A stretch of 36,389 bases of DNA from Brevundimonas sp. (GTDB lineage: Bacteria > Pseudomonadota > Alphaproteobacteria > Caulobacterales > Caulobacteraceae), in assembly GCF_016463485.1 (NCBI RefSeq), contig NZ_JAEMRD010000019.1, positions 1 to 36,389 on the forward strand, in the 5' to 3' direction. Of the stretch, positions 25,602 through 34,040 are shown in pieces (within the stretch, counting starts at the first letter, position 1; each line of letters begins with the position of its first letter). Both the position numbers and the translations under genes were made by a program. The notes below the pieces were generated by a model that saw only the letters and a program-made list of their open reading frames with translations, made no database searches and was not told where the DNA came from.

Positions 25602-26489
25602 CTACCGCCCGAACACCTCGACCCCGATCTCGCCATCGGGGCGCAGCCAGGCGCGTTTCATGCCCTGGCTGTTGAAGGGGTCGGCGATATTCCCGGCGGC
25701 GTCCAGCGCGATCAGGCCGCCGTCGCCGCCCAGGGCGCCGATCTGGTCGATGACGCCCCGCGTCGCCTCGGCCAGGGACTGACCTGAACCGACGCGCCAG
25801 CCGACCTGGGCGCCCGCCGCGACGCGGATGAAATACTCGCCCTGACCGGTGCAGGACACCGCCGCGCCCTCGTCCGCCCAGCTTCCTGCCCCCGGAATGG
25901 GGGTGTCGCCGACCCGACCGGGCATCTTGCCGAACACACCCGCCGTCGAGGTGCCCGCGGCCAGAACGCCGTGGGTGTCCAGCACGCAGCAGCCGACGGT
26001 ACCGTGACTCAGCGTCCCCGGCGGATGATTGTCCTCGCCCTGTCCCGCGTGGGTGAACCAGGCAGCCTCGTCACCGATGGCTTCCAGCCCCTGATCCATC
26101 GCGAACAGGGCCGCGCCCTCTCCGGCCAGCATGACGTGGGGGGTCCGGTCCATCACGGCCCGGGCCGCCGTGATCGGGCTCTTGAACCCTTGCAGGGCCG
26201 CGACGGCACCCGCCCGGCGGGTCGAACCCTCCATCAGGCTGGCGTCCAGCTCGTAGGCCCCGGCCAGGTTGGGAGAGGCGCCGCGTCCGGCGACGTAGAG
26301 ACCCGATTCCTCCAGCATCGCCGTGGCTTCGACCACGACGTCCAGCGCCGACGCCCCGGCCTCCAGCCGCGCCTTCATGGCTTCGACCACTTCGCGCATA
26401 TGGACGATCTCACGGTCGTAGTTGCGCTCACGCCGGGCCCCGGCACCACCGTGCAGGATCAGGGCGGGGCGGGTGGTTCCAGCGGGCAT
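25602..26489 (-). CDS. Isoaspartyl peptidase/L-asparaginase (Ntn-hydrolase)
   Basis: 295 residues. Plant-type asparaginase family, made as a precursor that cuts itself before a threonine. N-terminal ALILHGGAGARRERNY, then YVAGRGASPNLAGAYELDASLM, the cleavage site SHGTVGCCVLD with nucleophile Thr164, STAGVFGKMPGRVGDTPIPGAG and CTGQGEYFIRVAAG. It removes isoaspartyl dipeptides and may hydrolyse asparagine. ATG 26489 has GGAG six bases ahead and is preferred to the TTG at 26501. Confidence 0.94.
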   Translation of the reverse strand: MPAGTTRPALILHGGAGARRERNYDREIVHMREVVEAMKARLEAGASALDVVVEATAMLEESGLYVAGRGASPNLAGAYELDASLMEGSTRRAGAVAALQGFKSPITAARAVMDRTPHVMLAGEGAALFAMDQGLEAIGDEAAWFTHAGQGEDNHPPGTLSHGTVGCCVLDTHGVLAAGTSTAGVFGKMPGRVGDTPIPGAGSWADEGAAVSCTGQGEYFIRVAAGAQVGWRVGSGQSLAEATRGVIDQIGALGGDGGLIALDAAGNIADPFNSQGMKRAWLRPDGEIGVEVFGR

Positions 26490-26607
26490 CGGGGGCTCCA
26501 AACGTACGGCCGCGTTCGATCGGGCCTTTTCTTATCGCGAGGGGCTGATTAGCGTCCCCACGACGCGAACGCCACGGGGGCGTTGGCCGACCCTCACCTG
26601 ACAAGAC

Positions 26608-26638
26608 CGCCTCAAGCAGCGCAACGCGCGTTAGGCGG
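26608..26638. repeat. Short REP-like palindrome
   Basis: CCGCCT at 26608-26613 pairs with AGGCGG at 26633-26638 around a CGC/GCG inner stem. It lies in the 174-bp gap before the oxidoreductase gene. The 11-mer CTCAAGCAGCG inside it recurs inverted at 36116-36126. Confidence 0.5.
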
Positions 26639-26663
26639 TCCGAGCGAAGCGAGACCCCAGAAG

Positions 26664-27665
26664 ATGCGCGCCATCCTGTCCAAGGCCGTCGGCGGTCCCG
26701 AAACCCTGGTGTTCGAAGAGGTGCTGGACCCCACGCCCAAGCCCGGCGAGGTCATCATCGAGGTCAAGGCGGTCGGCATCAACTTCCCCGACACCCTGAT
26801 CATCGAGGACAAATACCAGTTCAAGCCGCAGCGCCCCTTCTCGCCGGGTGCCGAGGTGGCGGGCGTGGTCGAGGGGGTCGGCGAAGGCGTCAAGGGCGTG
26901 TTCAAGGGCGACCGGGTCATCGCCGTGCCCGGCTGGGGCGGCCTGGTCCAGCGGATCGCCGTGCCCGCAAAATCGGTCATCAAGATGCCGGACGGAATGT
27001 CGTTCGAGGAGGGCGCCGCCCTCATCATGACCTATGGCACCAGCTATTATGCACTCAAGGACCGGGCGAACCTGAAACCCGGCGAGCGGCTGCTGGTGCT
27101 GGGGGCAGCCGGTGGGGTCGGTTCGGCGGCGGTCGAGCTGGGCAAGGCCATGGGCGCCGAGGTCACGGCCGTCGCCTCCACCAACGACAAGGTCCAGTTT
27201 GCCCTCGAACTGGGGGCCGACAACGGCCTGATCTATCCGGCTGGCGCCATGGACAAGGCGGCCCAGAAGGAACTGTCGGGCGAGCTCAAGCTGGCCTGCG
27301 GCAAGGATGGGCCGGACGTGGTCTATGACGCGGTCGGCGGCGACTATGCCGAGCCCGCGCTTCGATCGATGGACTGGTACGGCCGATATCTGGTGGTCGG
27401 CTTCCCGGCGGGGATCCCGTCCTTTCCGCTGAACCTGACCTTGCTGAAGTCGGTACAGGTGATCGGGGTGTTCTGGGGCGCCGCCGTGGCGCGCGATCCG
27501 GCCGGTCACGCGGCCAATGTCGCCGACCTGCTGAAACTCTACGCCGAGGGCAAGATCAAGCCGCGTATCTCGAAGACCTTCCCGCTGGAACGGGCCGGGG
27601 ATGCAATCCAGGCCCTGGGTGACCGGTCGGCCATGGGCAAGATCGTGGTGACGGTCGAATCCTGA
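26664..27665 (+). CDS. NADPH:quinone oxidoreductase family protein
   Basis: 333 residues of the zinc-free medium-chain dehydrogenase/reductase group. MRAILSKAVGGPETLVFEEV opens a GroES-like domain (VKAVGINFPDTLII, FSPGAEVAGVVEGVGEGV). The nucleotide-binding fold follows with LLVLGAAGGVGSAAVELGKAMGAEV and VYDAVGGDYAEPALRSM. No zinc ligands are visible, as expected for quinone reductases and enoyl reductases. The start at 26664 gives the canonical N-terminus; frames further upstream run through the palindrome. The oxygenase gene follows 12 bp later. Confidence 0.92.
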   Translation: MRAILSKAVGGPETLVFEEVLDPTPKPGEVIIEVKAVGINFPDTLIIEDKYQFKPQRPFSPGAEVAGVVEGVGEGVKGVFKGDRVIAVPGWGGLVQRIAVPAKSVIKMPDGMSFEEGAALIMTYGTSYYALKDRANLKPGERLLVLGAAGGVGSAAVELGKAMGAEVTAVASTNDKVQFALELGADNGLIYPAGAMDKAAQKELSGELKLACGKDGPDVVYDAVGGDYAEPALRSMDWYGRYLVVGFPAGIPSFPLNLTLLKSVQVIGVFWGAAVARDPAGHAANVADLLKLYAEGKIKPRISKTFPLERAGDAIQALGDRSAMGKIVVTVES

Positions 27666-27676
27666 AGGCGCGGGGC

Positions 27677-28450
27677 GTGAGCGACATCCGGCTATCGCCC
27701 GATCTGGACGTCGCATCGCTGGCGGCGGCCTTCGCCGGGCGGCAGCGGCTGCATATCCCCAACATCCTGGCCACGCCTTGCGCCGAGGCGGTGGCGGGGG
27801 TGCTGGAGGCCGAGACGCGGTGGAAGACCACGGTCGCGGCGGGCGGGGCCCATTTCGAGGTGCCGCTGGACGGGCGGCGGGCTGCCGATCCCGCGCGCCA
27901 GTCCTGGCTGGACGAGACGGCGGTCGACGGAACCAGCCCGGTGCCGCAGTACATCTTCGACACCCGCCGCCTGGGGCTGGAGCGGGTCGGTCTGGATGAC
28001 GGGCGGGGCGATCAGGACGCGGCCGACGCCGTGCTGGACTGGCTGAACAGCCGCGAATGCCTGGATTTTCTGCGCAAACTCACCGGCGACGACCGCATCG
28101 ACCTGTGCGACGCCCAGGCCAGCCGCTACCGCCCCGGTCACGTCCTGACCGCCCACAACGACACTTCGGTGGGGAAGAACCGGCTGTACGGCTATGTCCT
28201 GAACTTCAGCCGCGACTGGCGCGCCGACTGGGGCGGCAACCTGGTCTTCTATGGTCGTGACGGACATATCGAGCACGGCTGGGTCCCGGCCTTCAATGCG
28301 CTGAATCTGTTCGTCGTGCCGACGCGTCACGCCGTGACCCAAGTGTCCTCGTTTGCCGCCCGGGACCGGCTATCGATCGTCGGCTGGGTCCGGTCGCACC
28401 AGAAGGTCGGACCCCAGACCCGCGACGAGGCCGGGTCGGTGGCCTATTAG
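27677..28450 (+). CDS. 2-oxoglutarate/Fe(II)-dependent oxygenase
   Basis: 257 residues. Double-stranded beta-helix oxygenase of the prolyl-hydroxylase-like group. Metal ligands are His160 and Asp162 in LTAHNDTS and His218 in [10 protein letters not shown]; Arg231 in RDRLSIVGW should bind the 2-oxoglutarate carboxylate. WGGNLVFY and NLFVVPTRH are typical of the Ofd1/TPA1-like proteins, some of which hydroxylate ribosomal proteins or release-factor-related targets. GTG start at 27677, 12 bp after the oxidoreductase gene. Its stop codon overlaps the convergent prfA stop. Confidence 0.88.
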   Translation: MSDIRLSPDLDVASLAAAFAGRQRLHIPNILATPCAEAVAGVLEAETRWKTTVAAGGAHFEVPLDGRRAADPARQSWLDETAVDGTSPVPQYIFDTRRLGLERVGLDDGRGDQDAADAVLDWLNSRECLDFLRKLTGDDRIDLCDAQASRYRPGHVLTAHNDTSVGKNRLYGYVLNFSRDWRADWGGNLVFYGRDGHIEHGWVPAFNALNLFVVPTRHAVTQVSSFAARDRLSIVGWVRSHQKVGPQTRDEAGSVAY

Positions 28451-29514
28451 GAGAACTCCGCCTCCAGGTCCGCCAGCCGGGCGGCCTGATCCTCGGCGAT
28501 CAGGGCGTTCAGCAGGGGGTCGATGTCGCCCTCGATGATCTGGGGCAGGCTGTGCAGGGTCAGACCGATGCGGTGGTCGGTCACCCGGCCCTGCGGATAG
28601 TTGTAGGTCCGGATGCGTTCGGAGCGGTCGCCCGAGCCGACCTGGGACTTGCGCGCATCCGAGCGGGCATTGTCCTTCATCTGGCGCTGCATGTCGTACA
28701 ACCGCACCCGCAGGTTCTTCATCGCCTTGTCGCGGTTGACGTGCTGGCTCTTTTCCGACGAGGTCACCACGATCCCGGACGGGAAGTGGGTGATGCGCAC
28801 GGCGGAATCGGTCTTGTTGACGTGCTGGCCGCCCGAGCCGGAGGCGCGGAAGGTGTCGATGCGGATGTCCTTGTCCTGGATGTCGATCTCGACGTCCTCG
28901 ACCTCGGGCAGGACGGCGACCGTGGCGGCCGAGGTGTGGATGCGCCCTTGCGTTTCCGTCGCCGGGACACGCTGGACACGGTGGACGCCTGACTCGAATT
29001 TGAGCCGGCCGAAGACGCCGTCGCCGGTGACGGTGGCGATGATCTCCTTGTAGCCCCCGGCGTCGCCCTCGGTCGCCGAGTCCAGTTCGACCCGCCAGCC
29101 GCGCGTCGAGGCATAGCGCGAATACATCCGGAACAGGTCACCGGCGAAGATGGCGGCCTCGTCCCCGCCGGTTCCGGCACGGACTTCGAGCACGGCCGAG
29201 GCGTTCTCGTCGGCGTCGCGCGGTGCCAGCAGCAGGGCGACGTCGCGCTCCATGTCCGGCAGCCGGGCGTTCAGGGTCTCCAGCTCGTCGGCGACCATCG
29301 CCGCCATCTCGGGGTCTTCGGCCATCCCGGCCAGATCCTCGATCTCGGCGCGGGCTCGGGCCAGGGCCTGGACCGCGTCCGCGACCGGCTTCATCTCGGC
29401 GTGTTCCTTGGACAGGCGCACGATCTCCTGACCGTCGCTGGCCGCACCCATCCGCGCCTCCACCTGGTGGAAGCGGTCGAGCACCTGATCGAGCCGGGCC
29501 TGGGGCAGTCGCAA
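28447..29514 (-). CDS. prfA: Peptide chain release factor 1
   Basis: 355 residues. Ends translation at UAA and UAG. The stop-codon-reading PAT motif is at 184-186 ([10 protein letters not shown]), the peptidyl-hydrolysis GGQ at 228-230 ([14 protein letters not shown]), and [19 protein letters not shown] is the RF1 core. A TTG start at 29514 gives full length ([22 protein letters not shown]). The usual partner prmC, which methylates the GGQ glutamine, does not follow; instead the oxygenase gene converges with it and their stops overlap by 4 bp. Confidence 0.97.
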   Translation of the reverse strand: MRLPQARLDQVLDRFHQVEARMGAASDGQEIVRLSKEHAEMKPVADAVQALARARAEIEDLAGMAEDPEMAAMVADELETLNARLPDMERDVALLLAPRDADENASAVLEVRAGTGGDEAAIFAGDLFRMYSRYASTRGWRVELDSATEGDAGGYKEIIATVTGDGVFGRLKFESGVHRVQRVPATETQGRIHTSAATVAVLPEVEDVEIDIQDKDIRIDTFRASGSGGQHVNKTDSAVRITHFPSGIVVTSSEKSQHVNRDKAMKNLRVRLYDMQRQMKDNARSDARKSQVGSGDRSERIRTYNYPQGRVTDHRIGLTLHSLPQIIEGDIDPLLNALIAEDQAARLADLEAEFS

Positions 29515-29725
29515 GGGGAAGGTCGCCTGTTCTGAAAGGAGGGGCGTCTTTACTCCGGCGGGCGGCGCCGTGTCGATGCGTCCGCGCCCGGTGTGCGGCC
29601 GATGCGCGCGATGGCGCGATTGTGACCCCCGCGTGAGCCGGTCTCACGTTGGCGTCAGAGGCGGTTACGGTCAGGGCCGCCGAGGCTTAGGTCTGGTCCC
29701 GCTGTTCAACCCGGAGGCTGCCCCG

Positions 29726-30343
29726 ATGTTCGACCGTCCCCCTGAGACACCCACCACCGAAGCCCCGCTCCAGGACAGTATCGAACGCCTGTGCGCTCTC
29801 TACGATCGGCTGCTGGGTCAGGTCCACGGCGACGGGATGACCGAAACCGCGTCGGCCGAGCTCAAGGCCCTGGCCGGAGTCTATGACCTCGATATCGACA
29901 GAGCCGACACCGAGGTCTGGGCCGACCTGCGTGCCGTCCTGATCCGCCAGACCGCACCGGGCGACACGACGACGCCCCTCTCGACCGAGACCTACACCCT
30001 GATGCTGGTCGAGGACGATCCGGAGACGGCCGCCGACCTGACGGCCCTGCTGTCCGAGGCCGGTCACCGCATCATCGGACCCTTCCACAGTGCCGAGGCG
30101 GCCGAGGCCATGGCGGCGCTTCAGCCGATCGACCTGGCCCTGCTGGACATCAATCTGTCTGGCGAGGGCGACGGCATCGCGCTTGCCCGAACGCTCAAGA
30201 CCCGGTGGGGCGTGCGAAGCCTGTTTCTCTCGGGAGACCTCCCGGCAGCCGCGCGTCACGCCGAACTGGCCGAGGCCCTGGTGCTCAAACCCTATACGGG
30301 CCGTGAGGTTCTGGACGCCGTGGCGCGAACCGGGGCCGGTTGA
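29726..30343 (+). CDS. Response regulator with receiver domain only and an N-terminal extension
   Basis: 205 residues. The receiver domain occupies about 90-203: LMLVEDDPE (Glu96-Asp98 acidic pocket), phosphoacceptor Asp141 in LALLDINLSGEGDG, Ser169 in LFLSGDLP and Lys188 in VLKPY. There is no DNA-binding or enzymatic output domain. The N-terminal 85 residues are helical (SIERLCALYDRLLGQVHG; LKALAGVYDLDID) and could bind a partner. No histidine kinase is nearby. ATG 29726 has GGAGG eight bases ahead; the longer open frame upstream is non-coding. Confidence 0.85.
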   Translation: MFDRPPETPTTEAPLQDSIERLCALYDRLLGQVHGDGMTETASAELKALAGVYDLDIDRADTEVWADLRAVLIRQTAPGDTTTPLSTETYTLMLVEDDPETAADLTALLSEAGHRIIGPFHSAEAAEAMAALQPIDLALLDINLSGEGDGIALARTLKTRWGVRSLFLSGDLPAAARHAELAEALVLKPYTGREVLDAVARTGAG

Positions 30344-30445
30344 GCCCCACCGCTCTGACGATGCGAGGAATACTCCCCTCCACCGCTAGGATTTGTCGCT
30401 TTACCGTGGGGCGGTCGCGTCTGAAAACCCGACCACGGTTTCAAC
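30344..30445 (+). ncRNA. Candidate structured leader RNA before the TauE/SafE gene
   Basis: A hairpin at 30403-30439 pairs ACCGT with ACGGT and GGTCG with CGACC around a 12-base loop, and leaves a bulge GGGGC at 30408-30412. The sequence GCCCC at 30344-30348 can pair with that bulge, crossing the outer stem and so making a pseudoknot. The element fills the space between the preceding stop codon and the exporter start. Alphaproteobacterial sul1 RNAs are known before such exporters, but identity is not established here. Confidence 0.4.
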
Positions 30446-30455
30446 ACAGGCCTCC

Positions 30456-31232
30456 ATGCAAGACTTCTGGATCTTCCTCCTCGTCGGTTTCGGCGCCCAG
30501 ATCGTCGACGGTGCCCTGGGCATGGCCTACGGGGTGATTTCGTCGACCGTACTGCTGGCCTTCGGCGTGCCGCCGGCGACGGCCTCAGCCAGCGTCCATG
30601 CCGCCGAGGTCTTCACGACGGCCGCATCGGCCGGGTCCCACGCGGTCAACAAGAACGTCAACTGGGGCCTGTTCGTGCCCTTGGCCCTGGGCGGGGCCCT
30701 GGGCGGAGGCTTGGGGGCCTTCGTCCTGACCAGCATCGACGGCGACCTGCTGAAGCCCTGGATCACCGCCTATCTGTCGATCATGGGCTTCGTCATCATC
30801 TGGCGCGCGACCAAACAGACGCGCGAACGGGTCTTTCCAACGAAACTGGCGGGGCCGCTGGGTCTGGTCGGAGGCTTCTTCGACGCCATCGGCGGCGGGG
30901 GATGGGGCCCCACGGTCACCACCACCATGGTCGGCTCGGGCCAGGATCCGCGCATCTCGATCGGCACCGCCAACACCGCCGAATTCTTTGTCACCGCCAC
31001 CATCTCGGCAACCTTCCTGGCTGCCCTGCTGACCGGTCACTGGCAACAGGCGGACGGGGTCGTGAACCACGCCATGTCGGTCGTCGGCCTGATCGTCGGC
31101 GGTCTGCTGGCCGCGCCGTTCGCCGGCATCATCGCCCGGATCGCCCCCAAGCGCGTCCTGACCTATGGTGTCGGCGCGGTGGTGCTGCTCAGCGCCGGCT
31201 ATCAGGCACTGCGGCTGTTCGGGGTGCTCTGA
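30456..31232 (+). CDS. Sulfite exporter TauE/SafE family (TSUP) membrane protein
   Basis: 258 residues with about eight membrane spans. The family repeat can be seen: FLLVGFGAQIVDGALGMAYGVISSTVLLAFG in the first half and GLVGGFFDAIGGGGWGPTVTTTMV in the second, each with the conserved Gly/Asp pattern. TSUP transporters move sulfite, sulfonates or other small organosulfur anions; the substrate here is not fixed. ATG 30456 gives MQDFWIFLLVGFGAQ at the start of span 1. No sulfur-oxidation or cysteine genes are next to it. Confidence 0.9.
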   Translation: MQDFWIFLLVGFGAQIVDGALGMAYGVISSTVLLAFGVPPATASASVHAAEVFTTAASAGSHAVNKNVNWGLFVPLALGGALGGGLGAFVLTSIDGDLLKPWITAYLSIMGFVIIWRATKQTRERVFPTKLAGPLGLVGGFFDAIGGGGWGPTVTTTMVGSGQDPRISIGTANTAEFFVTATISATFLAALLTGHWQQADGVVNHAMSVVGLIVGGLLAAPFAGIIARIAPKRVLTYGVGAVVLLSAGYQALRLFGVL

Positions 31233-31311
31233 AGCCACTCTCCCCGGTTGCAGCACAGCCGCTTTCGGCTAAGTCTCGGCCGGCGTCGGAAAGACGCGAG
31301 GGATTGAAAAT

Positions 31312-31818
31312 ATGCGTCTCGAAATACCCAGGGCGATCTTGGTTCTGGCGACAGGCCTTTTCCTTGCAACCGGTCTGTCCGGCTGTGTGACGTCGAGTAC
31401 GGGCGATACCATCAAGCCGCTGTCGGCCGATCGGGCGCGCGATGCCTCGATCGGAGACATCGTGCTGGTGGCCAAGCCGGACACGGTGTCGGCCGAGTTC
31501 GCCGGAATCTTCGAGACCCGGGTGCGCGAGGAACTTGCCAAATGCGCGACGGGGTCGAGTCCCTTGCGCCTCAACGTCCGCATCATCGAGATGAAGGGTG
31601 CCAACGCCGCCATGACGGTCCTGGTCGGCGATTCCAACGTCATTCGTGGCTCCGCCGCCCTGATCGATCCAGCGACGGGAGAGATCGTCGGCGACTATGA
31701 AATCAACCAGTCCACGGGTGGCGGCGGCCTGATCGCGGCCGTCAGCATGGGTCAGGCCGAGGAACAGATGAGCCGGGCCTTCGGCAAGGCCCTGTGCGAT
31801 CGGGCCTTCGCAGACTGA
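31312..31818 (+). CDS. DUF4410-like lipoprotein
   Basis: 168 residues. Lipobox LSGC at residues 22-25 after a hydrophobic signal (AILVLATGLFLATG). The mature part contains ASIGDIVLVAKPDTVSAEFAGIFETRVREELAKC, LRLNVRIIEMKGANAA, GSAALIDPATGEIVGDYEI, and a C-terminal Cys. This is the layout of DUF4410/YajG-type outer-envelope lipoproteins of unknown function. It is convergent with another lipoprotein of comparable plan, with a perfect palindrome between them. Confidence 0.75.
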   Translation: MRLEIPRAILVLATGLFLATGLSGCVTSSTGDTIKPLSADRARDASIGDIVLVAKPDTVSAEFAGIFETRVREELAKCATGSSPLRLNVRIIEMKGANAAMTVLVGDSNVIRGSAALIDPATGEIVGDYEINQSTGGGGLIAAVSMGQAEEQMSRAFGKALCDRAFAD

Positions 31819-31823
31819 CGGAT

Positions 31824-31853
31824 CGGCCTCCCGATCCCGGGATCGGGAGGCCG
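31824..31853. terminator. Perfect 30-bp palindrome, probable bidirectional terminator
   Basis: A 15-base arm (CGGCCTCCCGATCCC) is followed at once by its exact complement. It lies between two convergent lipoprotein genes (stops at 31818 and 31862). There is no strong T-run on either side, so termination may rely on the hairpin plus Rho or folding of both transcripts. Confidence 0.75.
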
Positions 31854-31861
31854 TCGTTCGA

Positions 31862-32446
31862 TTATTTCGACAGGGCGGCGGTAAAGGCCGGGTCGTCCAT
31901 CAGGGTGGCCAGGGCCGCCGACAGTGCCTGGGAAAGGCTGGTCGCGGCATTGCCGCCGTTGGCCAGCTGCACGCTCCGTTCGGCCGAGCCCTCGATGCGG
32001 CGGCTGTAGACCTCGGCCCCCGAACGGCCAGCGACGGTGATGGTCATCGCAACCGTGCCGGTCGATTTGCCCGCGAACATCCCGACCGAGAAGTCGTTGT
32101 AGAAGGTCTCGACCGAGGCGTTGATGCGCGATCCGGCCTCCCCGACCGCATAGCCGCGCTGGCGCAGTTCGTCGGCGATGGCGGCGCGAACGATCTCGGT
32201 CACCTCTGTGTCAGAGCGAATCGCGGCCATCTCCATGCCGTAGCCGTTGATCTGGGCACCGATACGGGCGCGGTTTTCGGTACGCGCGTCGGTGGAGGCG
32301 ACCGTGACCTGGATCGATCCGGCGCCCGGCACCGGCGCGGCCTGACTGACTGTGTAGGGAACGGGCACGACGTCTTCGGACGTTGCGCAAGCTGATAGGG
32401 TCAGGACGGCGGCGAGGGCCGTAACGCTGGCGAGACGAATGGACAT
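31862..32446 (-). CDS. YajG-like lipoprotein
   Basis: 194 residues. Lipobox LTLSAC with Cys20. The mature part has ARIGAQINGYGMEMAAIRSDTEVTEIVRAAIADELRQRGYAV, followed by VETFYNDFSVGMFAGKSTGTVAMTITV and a late SRRIEGSAERSV, the pattern of the YajG lipoprotein family. Function unknown; likely outer membrane. The ATG at 32446 has GGGGA four bases ahead and directly precedes the signal sequence, so the longer upstream frame is rejected. Confidence 0.82.
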   Translation of the reverse strand: MSIRLASVTALAAVLTLSACATSEDVVPVPYTVSQAAPVPGAGSIQVTVASTDARTENRARIGAQINGYGMEMAAIRSDTEVTEIVRAAIADELRQRGYAVGEAGSRINASVETFYNDFSVGMFAGKSTGTVAMTITVAGRSGAEVYSRRIEGSAERSVQLANGGNAATSLSQALSAALATLMDDPAFTAALSK

Positions 32447-32563
32447 GGATTCCCCGAAAGACGCTCCGACCGACATGGCCGGCGACGTCATTCTAGCGGG
32501 GTCGCCACCGAGGACCAGTCGCTTCGCCACGATAAGTTGCGCGGCAGGAAAATGGTTCCGGGC

Positions 32564-33250
32564 TCACGGCTGGAGGCGATAACCGCCTGCATCGGTCAGC
32601 AGCAGACGCGCCGCGCCCGGCTCGGGCTCGATCTTCTGGCGCAGGCGATAGATGTGGGTCTCAAGCGTGTGGGTCGTGACCCCGGCGTTGTAGCCCCAGA
32701 CCTCGGTCAGAAGCTCCTCGCGCGAGATCGGCTTGGCCCCGGCGCGGTACAGGTATTTGAGGATATTGGTCTCTTTTTCCGTCAGCCGGATCTTCTTGCC
32801 CTTGTCGTCGAGCAGAAGCTTGCCCGCCGGCCGGAACTCGTAGGGGCCGATGGCGAAAACGGCGTCCTCAGACTGCTCATGGCTGCGCAGGTGGGCGCGG
32901 ATGCGGGCCAGCAGGACGGCGAACCGGAAGGGCTTGGTCACATAGTCGTTGGCCCCCGAATCCAGCCCCAGCACGGTGTCGGCATCCGAATCCTGGGCCG
33001 TCAGCATGATGACGGGGGTCGAGACCCCGTCCTTGCGCAACAGGCGGCAGGCCTCTCGCCCGTCCATGTCTGGCAGGTCGACGTCCAGCAGGATCAGGTC
33101 GGCCCGGATTTCCCGGCCGAGCCTCACGCCCTCGGTCGCCGTCGCGGCCTGGACCGTGCGGAACTCCTCGTGCAGGGCCAGCTGTTCAGCCAGAGCCTCG
33201 CGCAGGTCGTCGTCGTCGTCGATGATGAGCAGGGTTTTGGCTGTGGGCAT
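32564..33250 (-). CDS. cenR: OmpR-family response regulator CenR
   Basis: 228 residues. The receiver domain has LLIIDDDDDLREALAEQLALHEEF, phosphoacceptor Asp56 in LILLDVDLPDMDG and Lys106 in YVTKPFRF. The C-terminal winged helix has LTEKETNILKYLYRAG, EELLTEVWGYNAGVTTHTLETHIYRLRQKIE and GGYRLQP. I recognise this as CenR, the essential envelope regulator of Caulobacter paired with CenK, from the very similar N-terminus and from yggS, thiE and ntrZ next to it. The kinase is not in the window. ATG 33250 is used because the frame upstream is non-coding. Confidence 0.85.
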   Translation of the reverse strand: MPTAKTLLIIDDDDDLREALAEQLALHEEFRTVQAATATEGVRLGREIRADLILLDVDLPDMDGREACRLLRKDGVSTPVIMLTAQDSDADTVLGLDSGANDYVTKPFRFAVLLARIRAHLRSHEQSEDAVFAIGPYEFRPAGKLLLDDKGKKIRLTEKETNILKYLYRAGAKPISREELLTEVWGYNAGVTTHTLETHIYRLRQKIEPEPGAARLLLTDAGGYRLQP

Positions 33251-33311
33251 GTCTTCAACAATGGCGAGGCTTGACCGATCCGCCAAGGGCAGGCCGGAAA
33301 ATGAAGCGGAA

Positions 33312-34040
33312 TCAGACCCTAGAGGGTGCCTCGGGCGACTTTCGTTCCCCGAAGATCGCCGATCCGACCCGGACATGGGTTGCGCCGAACCGAATCGCCG
33401 TCTCGAAATCGCCGCTCATCCCCATGGACAGGACCTTGAGACCGTTGCGCGCGGCAAGTTTGCCGAGCAGGGCGAAATGCAGTCCCGCCGCCTCGTCCAC
33501 CGGCGGAATGGCCATCAGACCCTCGACCGAAAGGCCGTAGTCGTCGCGGACGGATCTGAGGAAGGCGTCGAGGTCGCGGGGGATGATCCCCGCCTTCTGA
33601 GGCTCCTCACCGGTATTGACCTGGACCAGCAGGCGCGGTGCTCGCCCCGCCTTCTGGATCGCCGTGGCCAGGGCCCGGGCCAGGCTGTCGCGGTCCAGGG
33701 TCTCGATGACGTCGAACAGGGCCACCGCATCGGCCGCCTTGTTGGATTGCAGGGCCCCGATCAGGCGCAGTTCGACGTCGGTGGGCCGGGCGCGTTCCTG
33801 GGTCCAGCGCGTTTGCGCCTCCTGCACCCGGTTCTCGCCGAACAACCGGGCACCGGCCGCGAGCACAGCGTCTATGGCTTCGACGCCTTGCGTCTTGGAC
33901 ACGACGGTCAGGGCCACCGTGGCGGGATCGCGACCGCAGGCCTCAGCGGCAGCCCGGATGCGCGCATCGACCTGGGCCATTCGCTCGGCGATGGACACGG
34001 TCGATATGGACGCGGGGGTCTCGACAGGAGATGAGGGCAT
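33312..34040 (-). CDS. YggS family PLP-dependent protein
   Basis: 242 residues. Pyridoxal-phosphate-binding protein that buffers PLP and affects amino and keto acid balance. ALTVVSKTQGVEAI holds the PLP lysine; LFGENRVQEAQTRW, LRLIGALQSNKAADAVALFDVIETLD, VQVNTGEEPQKAGI, LSMGMSGDFETAIRFGATHVRVGSAIFGER are family signatures. ATG 34040 has GAGAGG six bases ahead, within the divergent thiE gene; an internal GTG at 33998 is possible. The gap to cenR is 61 bp. Confidence 0.93.
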   Translation of the reverse strand: MPSSPVETPASISTVSIAERMAQVDARIRAAAEACGRDPATVALTVVSKTQGVEAIDAVLAAGARLFGENRVQEAQTRWTQERARPTDVELRLIGALQSNKAADAVALFDVIETLDRDSLARALATAIQKAGRAPRLLVQVNTGEEPQKAGIIPRDLDAFLRSVRDDYGLSVEGLMAIPPVDEAAGLHFALLGKLAARNGLKVLSMGMSGDFETAIRFGATHVRVGSAIFGERKSPEAPSRV

